A stretch of DNA of 64,000 nucleotides from Litorimonas sp965205225 (GTDB lineage: Bacteria > Pseudomonadota > Alphaproteobacteria > Caulobacterales > Maricaulaceae): positions 620,001 through 684,000 of the forward strand of contig CBDBFZ010000003.1 of the NCBI GenBank assembly GCA_965205225.1. Direction: 5' to 3'. The notes under the pieces were generated by a model. It was not told the origin of the DNA, made no database searches, and saw only the letters and a program-made list of their open reading frames with translations. This document shows, one piece after another, positions 46,391 to 53,933 of the stretch. Each line of letters opens with the position of its first letter. Positions within the stretch are counted from its first letter, which is position 1. A program made the translations under genes and the position numbers.

Positions 46391-47413
46391 ATGGACGAAC
46401 CTGTCGATTTCATGGGCGCGGCCGGATCGCCCTATACGCGCAAGATGCTAGCGCTTCTGCGCTACCGGCAGATTCCCTACCGCGTTCACTGGACAATGGG
46501 TCAGGTACCGGATGGGTTTCCCAAGCCGAAGGTCGGCCTGCTCCCGACCTTTTTTCTGCCTGGCAAGGACGGCGCGCTCGAGGCGGTGACGGATTCCACT
46601 CCGTTGATCCGGCGCTTCGAGGCCGAGAGTCCGGACCGTTCGGTGATGCCGACCGACCCCGTCCTTGCTTTCCTCAACGAGCTGATCGAGGATTATGCGG
46701 ACGAGTGGTTGACCAAGGCGATGTTCCACTTCCGCTGGGCGCACGAGGCGGATGTGAAAAATGCCGGTCCCTTGTTAGTTTACTGGGCGGATACGACCAT
46801 GGATGACTCGGCCGCCCAAGCCATCGCAGATAGGTTCTCGAGGCGCCAGGTCGACCGGCGCTACGTCGTCGGGTCCAATGACATGACGGCACCGGTTATC
46901 GAGGCAGCATATGTGCGCTTTGTGAAAGTATTGGACAAGTTGAGTGCGCGTCGCGGCTTTGTACTCGGCGCGCGCCCGGCATCGGCAGATTTCGCCATTT
47001 ACGGCCAGATGTCGCAGCTCGGCATCGTCGATCCTACGGCCGCCAAGATCACGCGTGGTCTGTCTGCGCGTGTGCGGGCATGGATCGACCGCGTAGATGA
47101 TCTTTCGGGCCTCTCGCCGGAGGATGAGGATTGGTTCGACTTCAAAGTCGCGGCGCAGGCGCTCCGGCCTCTGCTTACTGAGATCGGTCGAACATATGCG
47201 CCGGTCATGGTTGCTAACGCTGAGGCTGTCATGCGCAGCAATGACACGTTTGAGGCACAGCTCGATGGTGCACCGTGGACCCAACCGACGTTCCGCTATC
47301 AAGCGAAGTCCCTCGGCTGGTTGCGCGACGCCTATGCGACCCTCGAAGCGCGGGATCGTGGCGAGGTCGATGCGGTGCTGAGTGGGACGGGTTGCGAGAG
47401 TTTGTTTGCATGA
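46391..47413 (+). CDS. glutathione S-transferase family protein
   Basis: The 340-residue protein has an N-terminal thioredoxin-like domain (MDEPVDFMGAAGSPYTRKML... KVGLLPTFFL, with TPLIRRFE as the glutathione-binding edge). A long all-helical C-terminal region includes ARPASADFAIYGQMSQL. It is longer than common GSTs (about 210 residues), with an extra C-terminal domain after about residue 240. The start codon follows CTGAGG closely. The predicted promoter would place the transcript start almost at the ATG, so the leader may be very short. It overlaps the sulfatase start by four bases (ATGA), so the two form an operon. The substrate is unknown. Confidence 0.85.
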   Translation: MDEPVDFMGAAGSPYTRKMLALLRYRQIPYRVHWTMGQVPDGFPKPKVGLLPTFFLPGKDGALEAVTDSTPLIRRFEAESPDRSVMPTDPVLAFLNELIEDYADEWLTKAMFHFRWAHEADVKNAGPLLVYWADTTMDDSAAQAIADRFSRRQVDRRYVVGSNDMTAPVIEAAYVRFVKVLDKLSARRGFVLGARPASADFAIYGQMSQLGIVDPTAAKITRGLSARVRAWIDRVDDLSGLSPEDEDWFDFKVAAQALRPLLTEIGRTYAPVMVANAEAVMRSNDTFEAQLDGAPWTQPTFRYQAKSLGWLRDAYATLEARDRGEVDAVLSGTGCESLFA

Positions 47414-49089
47414 AGATGAGATGGAAAGTCCTCGGTGCCGCCGCGCTGGTCCTCGCCATTGGTGGAACATATATTTATCAGAACCGCGTTGACATCCTGC
47501 TGGAGCGCGTACGCCAGGCGGAGAAGCCGGAGGTCAGGCCGACGGTCGACATTGAGTGGTCGCAGGGGCCGGAGGTCGCACCCGAGGGCGAGCGCCCACC
47601 CAACATCGTCTTCATCCTCGCCGACGATCTGGGCATCAACGACATCTCGACCTTTGGTGGCGGGCTGGCGGACGGTACCGTGCCAACGCCTAACATCGAC
47701 AAGCTGGCGGCTCAGGGCGCAGTATTCACCCAGGCCTATGCTGGCAACGCGACCTGCTCGCCCTCGCGGGCCATGCTGATGACGGGCCGCTATCCGACAC
47801 GCACCGGGTTCGAATACACGCCGACTCCGCCGGGCATGGGCCGCGTGGTGACCATGGTGGCCAACGACCTGAAGGCCAAATCGGACAATCCGCTGCCGCG
47901 CAATATCTACATGAAACCGGACGGGGACGTGCCGGATTTCTACGGCCAGGGCCTGCCGTCGGACGAGGTCACGGTGGCTGAAGTGCTGAAGGCGAGAGGC
48001 TACCACACCGTCCATATCGGTAAGTGGCATCTCGGCTACGGCGAAAGAGGTGCCCATAATCAAGGGTTTGATGAGAGTTTGCACATGACAGACATGCTCT
48101 ATCTTCCGGAGGACCATCCGGGCATCGTCAATGCGCAGCTCGACTTCGATCCCATCGACAAATTTCTCTGGGCGCGCGCCGATTTCGCCAATAATTTTAA
48201 CGGCGGCCCACAGTTCGAGCCTGGCGGTTATTTGACCGACTATTGGACGGATGAGAGCATCCAGGTGATCAAGGCCAACCGTAACCGGCCGTTCTTTGTC
48301 TACCTCGCCCACTGGGGCGTTCATACGCCTCTGCAGGCGACCCGGTCTGACTATGATGCGGTCTCGGAGCTACTGCCGGACGACGCTCCACATCGGCTCA
48401 AGGTCTATGCGGGAATGCTGCGCGCGCTCGACCGTTCGGTCGGGCGAGTGATGGACGCGCTCGAGGCGGAGGGGCTGGCGGAGAACACCATTATCGTGTT
48501 CAGCTCGGATAATGGCGGGGCGGGCTATATTGGCCTGCCGGAGGTCAACGCGCCTTATCGCGGCTGGAAGCTCTCCATGTTTGAGGGCGGCATCCGGGCA
48601 CCGCTCTTTGTCAAATGGTCTGAGCGTATCGAGGCGGGCACACAAATCGAGACACCCGTCGCCCATATTGATGTAATGCCAACATTGGTAGCCGCAGCGG
48701 GCGCGGACTTACCAGACGGTGTGCCGATTGATGGTCGCAACATCCTGCCGCTCGCGACGGGGGAGGGGACAATCACGCGCGAGGACGATGCGTTGTTCTG
48801 GCAGAGCGGTTACCTGCAGGTCGTGCGCGCAGGCGACTGGAAGCTCCAGCACGAGGGACGGCGAGGCAAGAGCTGGCTGTTTGACCTCGCCTCCGACCCG
48901 ACCGAGCAGGTCAATCTTGCCGAGACCGAGCCGGAAAAGCTCGCCGAGCTCATGGGTTTGCTGGAAAAACACCAAGCCGGGCGCGCACCGTCTCTCTATC
49001 CCTACAGTATGGAAGTGCCGATCCAGATTGATAAGACGCTGGCGGACGAGGCCGAAGCCGACGATGAAGTCGCTTGGTGGCCGAACTGA
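47410..49089 (+). CDS. FGly-type sulfatase, membrane-anchored or exported
   Basis: From ATG 47410 the product has 559 residues. An N-terminal hydrophobic segment (VLGAAALVLAIGGTYIY) acts as signal anchor. The alkaline-phosphatase-like sulfatase domain begins PNIVFILADDLG with metal ligands Asp72 and Asp73. The formylglycine motif is CSPSR (Cys116-Arg120), followed by MLMTGRYPT. GKWHLGYG, HWGVHTPL and SSDNGG complete the active site. It needs a formylglycine-generating enzyme encoded elsewhere. A longer reading from 47275 would overlap the GST gene and lacks a signal. The substrate could be a sulfated polysaccharide or small sulfate ester; the context does not decide. Confidence 0.92.
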   Translation: MKMRWKVLGAAALVLAIGGTYIYQNRVDILLERVRQAEKPEVRPTVDIEWSQGPEVAPEGERPPNIVFILADDLGINDISTFGGGLADGTVPTPNIDKLAAQGAVFTQAYAGNATCSPSRAMLMTGRYPTRTGFEYTPTPPGMGRVVTMVANDLKAKSDNPLPRNIYMKPDGDVPDFYGQGLPSDEVTVAEVLKARGYHTVHIGKWHLGYGERGAHNQGFDESLHMTDMLYLPEDHPGIVNAQLDFDPIDKFLWARADFANNFNGGPQFEPGGYLTDYWTDESIQVIKANRNRPFFVYLAHWGVHTPLQATRSDYDAVSELLPDDAPHRLKVYAGMLRALDRSVGRVMDALEAEGLAENTIIVFSSDNGGAGYIGLPEVNAPYRGWKLSMFEGGIRAPLFVKWSERIEAGTQIETPVAHIDVMPTLVAAAGADLPDGVPIDGRNILPLATGEGTITREDDALFWQSGYLQVVRAGDWKLQHEGRRGKSWLFDLASDPTEQVNLAETEPEKLAELMGLLEKHQAGRAPSLYPYSMEVPIQIDKTLADEAEADDEVAWWPN

Positions 49090-49110
49090 TGGCGTGGCCT
49101 GTTGAACCGA

Positions 49111-49554
49111 TCAGATGCTTAGATCCATGAGATTATAGTCCTTCAAGCCGGCCTGTGCGGCGAGGCTCCACACAAACTCCTCTGCCCGTCCCGCGAAGGG
49201 TGCGTATGTGTAGGGTGTTTCGTCTGGAAAGCGCTGGGCACGCGCATCGATAGCAAGGCCGATGAGACGAGCGCGTCTGTCGATAAAGTTCGCGTCCATA
49301 AGCGTCGCCTCTGCATGCATGCCCGCGCTGCATACATTGAGCACGGAGCTGCGCTTGTGGAAGCCGAAATTTTCCCGCATCGCTGCGAGGTCGGTCTTGA
49401 TGTCGGCGAGCTCGCCTTTAGACAGCACGCCTTCCAGGATGTAGAAATCGTATTCGGAATAGGACTTTATTATGTCCGGATGGATATCGCCATTGGCGTC
49501 AAAGCGCAGTGGGCTACGATAGAGCGGCTGGCCGCACAGCTGTTCGGCGCGCAA
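49111..49554 (-). CDS. possible truncated PhyH-like protein, uncertain
   Basis: The minus-strand frame encodes RFDANGDIHPDIIKSYSEYD, then FYILEGVLSKGELADIKTDL. This resembles the beginning of phytanoyl-CoA dioxygenase-type proteins, in which a 'gets its way: GFV-LEGVLS-EEL' strand-helix is common. The rest (VLNVCSAGMHAEATLMD, RFPDETPYTYAPFAGRAEEF) I cannot place. The HxD iron motif of the family is absent, so it is probably a shortened remnant. The frame is open further upstream, but that part overlaps a more protein-like reading on the plus strand. It converges with the sulfatase gene. Confidence 0.4.
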   Translation of the reverse strand: MRAEQLCGQPLYRSPLRFDANGDIHPDIIKSYSEYDFYILEGVLSKGELADIKTDLAAMRENFGFHKRSSVLNVCSAGMHAEATLMDANFIDRRARLIGLAIDARAQRFPDETPYTYAPFAGRAEEFVWSLAAQAGLKDYNLMDLSI

Positions 49555-49707
49555 AGACTGGCGTGTCTCGATTGGGTCAACGACTATATCAATTTGCAGA
49601 CCTGTAGAGACCGCACGCTCTACGGCATTTTTGTCGCGCTGGCGGCGGACGCGACACCGGAGTTTCGGGCGCGTCTCATCGCAAAGATCAGCGAGATGGA
49701 CGCCTAG
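49513..49707 (+). pseudogene. possible C-terminal fragment of a TetR-type regulator
   Basis: The plus-strand frame ending at TAG 49705-49707 gives LAAQLFGAQRLACLDWVNDY, CRDRTLYGIFVALAADATPE and FRARLIAKISEMDA. It is a helical, amphipathic segment reminiscent of a TetR/AcrR ligand-binding domain C-terminus. No DNA-binding domain lies upstream: before about 49510 the plus frame turns into the shadow of the PhyH-like ORF. The assignment rests on general resemblance only. If right, the lost regulator is a candidate for the 19-bp palindromes at 46355 and 63759. Confidence 0.3.
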
Positions 49708-50569
49708 GTCTCAAGGCAAACGTGTCCGTGATTGCGGGTTCCTGCGCTTCGTGATGCTGCCTACGCGCATCCCATATCTTCAGATAGCGGTAAAACGGAA
49801 CGGCTGGATAGAGGTGATGCACCAGATGGTAGTTCTGGTAGATGAAGAGCGGCGTGAGCGCCCACTCCAGGCCGACGCGGTTCGACGTGCATCGATAGGG
49901 CGCTTCTTTTGCCGTCACATCGTGCGGGTGGTGTGGTAGGAAGTCGAAGGCGATCACGATGAAAAATTTCCCGATGCGTGTCGGGAGGAAGAATAATAGC
50001 AGGTAGTATTTCAGCCAGCCTGCGAGCGTGAACGCCGCAATCACTGCGGCCACGAAAAAGACGACGAAATAGAATTCCCGGCGTTCGGCCTTGGGCCGTT
50101 TCTTGAAGCTGTCGCGTTTCAAATAGTGCTTGAAATAGACCGCATCCAGCGTCAGCCATCTAAGCGGCAGGAGCCACTTCGGACCTGCTCCGCTATAGGC
50201 ATCCGGATCCTTCTCAGGGTCGTTGGTGAATCTGTGATGCTGCATGTGGATGAAGCGGAAAACTGGGAAGAAGGGTCCGGGTTCGAGCAGCAGGATGGCA
50301 AACCGTCCGACCCAGTCGTTCAGTGTCCGGTTGGCACTTACGGCACTGTGTGTCGCATCGTGCGCCACGGTGAACGCCATGTAGGACGCGACGGCGTTGA
50401 TCGGTATGGCCCACCCCAGGGCGGTCATTCCGCTTAAGTAGGTGTAGGTCGACAAGCCGAAGAGCGTATAGGCGGCGAGAAGAAGCACGAGGGTCGGCCA
50501 TGCGAACCGGGGGTTCTGCATAAGGGCTTTAAACTGGTCCAGGTCATCAGTCGTAGTCCATGAGTCCAT
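49688..50569 (-). CDS. fatty-acid desaturase family membrane protein
   Basis: Starting at ATG 50569 (MDSWTTTDDLDQF, with GGAGACGAAG before it) the product has 293 residues and four or so membrane helices. The di-iron histidine boxes are HDATH (residues 70-74), HMQHH (108-112) and the C-terminal YHLVHHLYP; HHPHDV may add a ligand. The family hydroxylates or desaturates lipids, and alkane or carotenoid substrates are also known. A start at 50635 is possible but would overlap the neighbouring hydrolase gene. It lies 25 bases after that hydrolase on the same strand and was presumably co-transcribed with it before the IS1182 insertion. Confidence 0.9.
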   Translation of the reverse strand: MDSWTTTDDLDQFKALMQNPRFAWPTLVLLLAAYTLFGLSTYTYLSGMTALGWAIPINAVASYMAFTVAHDATHSAVSANRTLNDWVGRFAILLLEPGPFFPVFRFIHMQHHRFTNDPEKDPDAYSGAGPKWLLPLRWLTLDAVYFKHYLKRDSFKKRPKAERREFYFVVFFVAAVIAAFTLAGWLKYYLLLFFLPTRIGKFFIVIAFDFLPHHPHDVTAKEAPYRCTSNRVGLEWALTPLFIYQNYHLVHHLYPAVPFYRYLKIWDARRQHHEAQEPAITDTFALRPRRPSR

Positions 50570-51318
50570 CTTCGTCTCCTCGACGGGCTGACCGCTAATG
50601 CGCATCGGCCCAATGTTTGAGCAGACGGTCGGCAATCATCTTAGGCTCCTGCACGAACGGCCAATGGCCCGCCTTCTCTATTTCGGTGAATGGGACGTCG
50701 AAGCGCTCCGCAAATGTTCGTCCTATTTTTACGGGCCCAAAGCGGTCATCCTTGCCCCACAGGATTAATCCTTTCGGAGGCAGGTTTTCAAAGCCAGGAT
50801 ACCAGTCCGTGCCCAGCGTCTTGGCAGAGCGGTAAAGACTCAAAATGGATTTTTTCATGTCGGGACCAAAGAAGGTGGTATCCTGCCGGGCCAGCTCCGG
50901 CGGCACACCGTTCTCCTGCAGGATGGCGGCTAGACGATTCTTCGAGGTTAACAACATCATGATTTCGCCGACGATGGGCGTCTGCCATTGCCGGGCGGTC
51001 GAGTGCCAAAGGTTATCCGGGTGGGGCACGGCGTTGATGATGGTCCAGCTTCGGATCAGATCGGGCCTGAGGCAGACTATCCTGAGGGCGAGAAGGGCGC
51101 CCCAATCGTGTGCCACCAGATCAACAGGTCCGGACTGGCTCGCGACTCGCTTGATATGGGCGATCAGCCAATTGACATAGTCTTCCTTGGAACTCTTGAA
51201 ACCTGCGGGAACGGGGCGCGTAAAGCCCGGAAGCGCGGGCGCGTTTTCAAGGGACGGCGCGATGTCGAGCGCTTCCAGAAGGGGCGTCCAGATTTCGGGC
51301 GTGTCCGGCACACCGTGT

Positions 51319-52881
51319 GGCTGTGTGAAAACAGCCTGGGCAATGCGTCGATTTCAGTGGATTTAATTTAGGACAAGCTTTCCCCTTAGGCTTGGATCAC
51401 CCGGATTAGTTTCTTCACTCCGAACATGCTGATCATCCGGCGGATATTATAAGCTAGAACCGATAGACTCATCTCTGTTTTGACGTTTTTGAGGTGTTTG
51501 GTCAGGAAGTGCGTGGCACCCATCCATGACTTCAGCGTCCCGAACGGATGCTCGACCGTCGCCCTTCGGATGGCCATGGCTTCCGGGAGGTCATTCAATC
51601 GCGTCAACATAGCGTCGATGATGTCCTCATTGACCCAGCGTTTGATCCGCCGTTGTTTCCCCGTCGTGCATTTGGCTTTGACGGGACAGGCCGCGCATTC
51701 GTCCGGCCAGTAAACTTGCATGTCCTTGCCCTGTTCAACTGACATGAAGCGATAGGTCATCTTCTGACCACCTGGGCATTGGTAACTATTGTCTTCGGGC
51801 TGATAGAGGAAGTCATGTTTGCCAAAGCGGCCCGCGGCTTTAGAGCCAGATGTGTAAGGCTTGGGCACGTATGTTGTAGCGCCCAGTTTCTCAGTCGCCA
51901 TAATTTCTGCACCGCTGAAGTAGCCACGATCTGCAAAGACTGTAATGTCTTTTCGTCCAATGGCGGCTTGGCCTTGTTTCGTCATCTTTGTGAGCTGCAC
52001 TTTGTCAGAGACAGTGTTTGTTACCTCATGCGCGACAATGAGATGGTGCTCGGTATCGACAACCGTCTGTACGTTATACCCCACCATACCAGCCTTTGTG
52101 CTGGTCGCCATAGCCACTGAGTCCGGGTCAGTTAAGGATACTTGTTTCTTAGAAGACGCGGCGAGATCATCTTTCAACTGTTGAAGCTCAGCCATCTTCT
52201 CACGCATTGACGTAATCTTTTCCTTGAGGCGTTCAGTCTTGGCCTCAGCGGCCTCGCCTTCCTGTAAATCCGTCGCGTCCAGTGCATGAAGGTATTTCTC
52301 TATAGAATGCTCAATCTGGCCGATGCGCCGCGTGAGCTTGCCGCGTGTGAAGTTCTTTTCTCTCGCGTTCACGGCCTTGAACTTGGCTCCATCAATCGCA
52401 ACCATTGTGCGCGCGAACAGACCAACGTCACGGCAAAGAGTCACAAATTGAGAACAGGTTGATTGGATAGCGGTGCCGTTGTCTTTTCTAAAGTCAGCAA
52501 TCGTTTTGAAGTCAGGTGCAAGCTTGCCCGTCAGCCACATAAGCTCAACATTACGCCCCGCTTCGCGTTCAAGCCTACGGCTAGATTGGATACAGTTGAG
52601 ATAGCCGTAAATGTAGAGCTTGAGCAAAATAGACGGATGATAACCGGGACGGCCTGTCGCCTTGGGCCGGACGCGCTCGAAACCCATTGAGAGTAAATCT
52701 AGTTCATCAACGTAGGCATCAATGACGCGAACAGTATTATCTTCATCGATATACTCGTCCAGACTTTCAGGAAATAATATGGACTGATTTCGATCTTGGC
52801 CTTCAATAAAGCGCTTCACAATAAACCTCCGATTCAATCACCGGAACTATATCACAAAAAACTAACCGTTTTCACACAGCC
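51319..52881 (-). mobile_element. IS1182-family insertion sequence
   Basis: The 1,563-bp element has perfect 14-bp terminal inverted repeats, GGCTGTGTGAAAAC, at 51319 and (inverted) ending 52881. It encodes one DDE transposase on the minus strand. It has inserted into the ninth codon of the alpha/beta hydrolase gene; the flanking CACGGG/CACGGT sequences resemble a 6-7 bp target duplication with one mismatch. The element seems complete. Confidence 0.9.
51386..52819 (-). CDS. IS1182-family transposase
   Basis: From GTG 52819 (MKRFIEGQDRNQSILFPESL, with CGGAGG six bases upstream) the transposase has 477 residues. The N-terminal DUF772-type region (YHPSILLKLYIYGYLNCIQS) precedes the DDE domain. 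The first Asp is in TMVAIDGAKFKAVNA, and VFADRGYFSGAEIM follows. A zinc-type motif, CAACPVKAKCTTGKQR, and VEHPFGTLKSWMGATHFLTK supply the rest, including the catalytic Glu. A TTG start at 52837 would add six residues. The frame is undamaged, so the element may be active. Confidence 0.92.
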   Translation of the reverse strand: MKRFIEGQDRNQSILFPESLDEYIDEDNTVRVIDAYVDELDLLSMGFERVRPKATGRPGYHPSILLKLYIYGYLNCIQSSRRLEREAGRNVELMWLTGKLAPDFKTIADFRKDNGTAIQSTCSQFVTLCRDVGLFARTMVAIDGAKFKAVNAREKNFTRGKLTRRIGQIEHSIEKYLHALDATDLQEGEAAEAKTERLKEKITSMREKMAELQQLKDDLAASSKKQVSLTDPDSVAMATSTKAGMVGYNVQTVVDTEHHLIVAHEVTNTVSDKVQLTKMTKQGQAAIGRKDITVFADRGYFSGAEIMATEKLGATTYVPKPYTSGSKAAGRFGKHDFLYQPEDNSYQCPGGQKMTYRFMSVEQGKDMQVYWPDECAACPVKAKCTTGKQRRIKRWVNEDIIDAMLTRLNDLPEAMAIRRATVEHPFGTLKSWMGATHFLTKHLKNVKTEMSLSVLAYNIRRMISMFGVKKLIRVIQA

Positions 52882-52915
52882 ACCCGTGGATGAAGACTTT
52901 CGCGGGCATAAACGT

Positions 52916-53155
52916 CTAGGCTCAGGCCTTATTAATTTCAGGGTTTCCCATTTTGTGGGATTTGTGATTCATCTATAGCAAAGGAGATTTGCGATGCGCG
53001 ATTTGTTTTGGCTCACAAAGGAGCAATTGGCTCTGATAGACCCGTTTTTCCTCTGGCATGCGGGGTTCCGCGTGTCTATGACCGGCGCGTAGTGTCCGGG
53101 ATTATCTTTATCCTTATAAAATGGCTCAAATGATCGATTCTTGTCTACGATCTAG
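52916..53155 (+). mobile_element. short IS5-type relic bordered by CTAG
   Basis: The left end CTAGGCTCAGGCC starts at 52916. A transposase start like that at 21112 follows (ATGCGCGATTTG at 52994, then TTGGCTCTGATAGACCC). The middle is deleted; the right end, GGCTCAAATGAT...TCTTGTCTACGATCTAG, ends at 53155. It is thus an internally deleted ~240-bp copy with CTAG at both borders. It supplies the DNA immediately upstream of the split hydrolase's start codon. Confidence 0.65.
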
Positions 53156-53351
53156 CCATTCGGTCCAGTACGATGAGGGAAATTTATATGTTTAAGCCTT
53201 ATGATTCTTCTTCTTTGACATCAGCATTACGTCTTTACGATCTGCAATATGGTCTGCAATACGATCTGCAATCAGATTCGCTCAAAGGCTTTTCAAAGAC
53301 ATTGCAGCCCCTATCCTTTAGCGGTTCGACACTGATAAATCCGGTATTCTC

Positions 53352-53468
53352 GGCAGATGCCCCAATTCTCGACTCCGCATCGTCTGCGCCGCCGAGCAGA
53401 CCGTCCTGTCCAAGCCCGTCCACCTGCGCCAGCTGGTGAGTGAGGGGGATCGGTTGATTGCGGCGTAA
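53352..53468 (+). other. possible C-terminal gene fragment
   Basis: A plus-strand frame closing at TAA 53466-53468 reads RLRIVCAAEQTVLSKPVHLR, then QLVSEGDRLIAA. This looks like a natural protein end rather than chance, and a strong hairpin follows. No start or family could be assigned; the region upstream (53156-53350) is IS-derived or featureless. Confidence 0.3.
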
Positions 53469-53479
53469 CTCATAAAAAC

Positions 53480-53504
53480 ACCCGCTCGCCGTAAGGCGGC
53501 GGGT
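53480..53504. terminator. strong hairpin, possible terminator
   Basis: CCCGC-T-CGCC (53481-53490) pairs with GGCGGCGGG (53495-53503) around GTAA. On the minus strand it is followed by TGTTTTTA, fitting a Rho-independent terminator; on the plus strand the T-run is weak. It separates the gene fragment from the 53-codon ORF. Confidence 0.5.
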
Positions 53505-53546
53505 TGTCATGGTGTTTTCATAACCCCCAAAGGGAGAGCAGCCTCA

Positions 53547-53708
53547 ATGGTAGACGTGGACACAGGGCATACAGCAAAACAGCCCTATTGGGCATCTATA
53601 AACGGGCCGGGCGGGTCATATAGTGGCCATAGTCTGCGGGCACGGGCGTCGAGTCGCAATGGCGAGAGAGACCTGCATTCTGTAAACTTTGCCCATACGC
53701 CTGTTTGA
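53547..53708 (+). CDS. 53-aa ORF of unknown function
   Basis: ATG 53547 is preceded by AAAGGGAGAG at good spacing, and the frame runs to TGA 53708. The product starts MVDVDTGHTAKQPYWASING and is small, hydrophilic and Gly/Ser/Arg-rich, with no membrane segment or known motif. The ribosome-binding site is its best support. The stretch 53709-53930 behind it holds nothing else I can support. Confidence 0.3.
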   Translation: MVDVDTGHTAKQPYWASINGPGGSYSGHSLRARASSRNGERDLHSVNFAHTPV

Positions 53709-53933
53709 CTTTTCGTCCCGCCGCCGGGTCAGTAGTTGATCATCAACCCAATGCTCCCTGCCCTTGCCACGCCAATGCTGACCTTTGCTCCCACCGCAAG
53801 AGCCGAGAATGTTCCGCAACCGATTGGCGCATCATATATAAATATCAACCGGTTTCTCTAATTAGACGCTTGCTTGATAGCCAAGGTTATGTGACATGAC
53901 CGCCAAATAATACTCATTTGGAAATGTAGGACC

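Larger units (their letters stand above)
50595..52909 (-). pseudogene. alpha/beta hydrolase (epoxide hydrolase/dehalogenase type) split by IS1182
   Basis: The gene starts at ATG 52909 with MPAKVFIHG (to 52882). It is interrupted by the IS1182 element (51319-52881) and continues from 51318 with HGVPDTPEIWTPLLEALDIA to 50595. Joined, the product would be about 245 residues. The nucleophile motif is VAHDWGALLA: the Asp in HDWG points to haloalkane dehalogenase or epoxide hydrolase chemistry rather than a serine esterase. The acid lies in WGKDDRFGP and the base His in AGHWPF. CACGGG(T) before and CACGGT after the IS look like the duplicated target. The downstream part could be made from a GTG start (51311) but would lack the oxyanion-hole strand. 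Confidence 0.8.

Noticed and set aside
49315..49707. Full 130-codon plus-strand ORF as one regulator gene
   Set aside because: Only its last ~64 codons look protein-like; the first half is the shadow of the PhyH-like frame.
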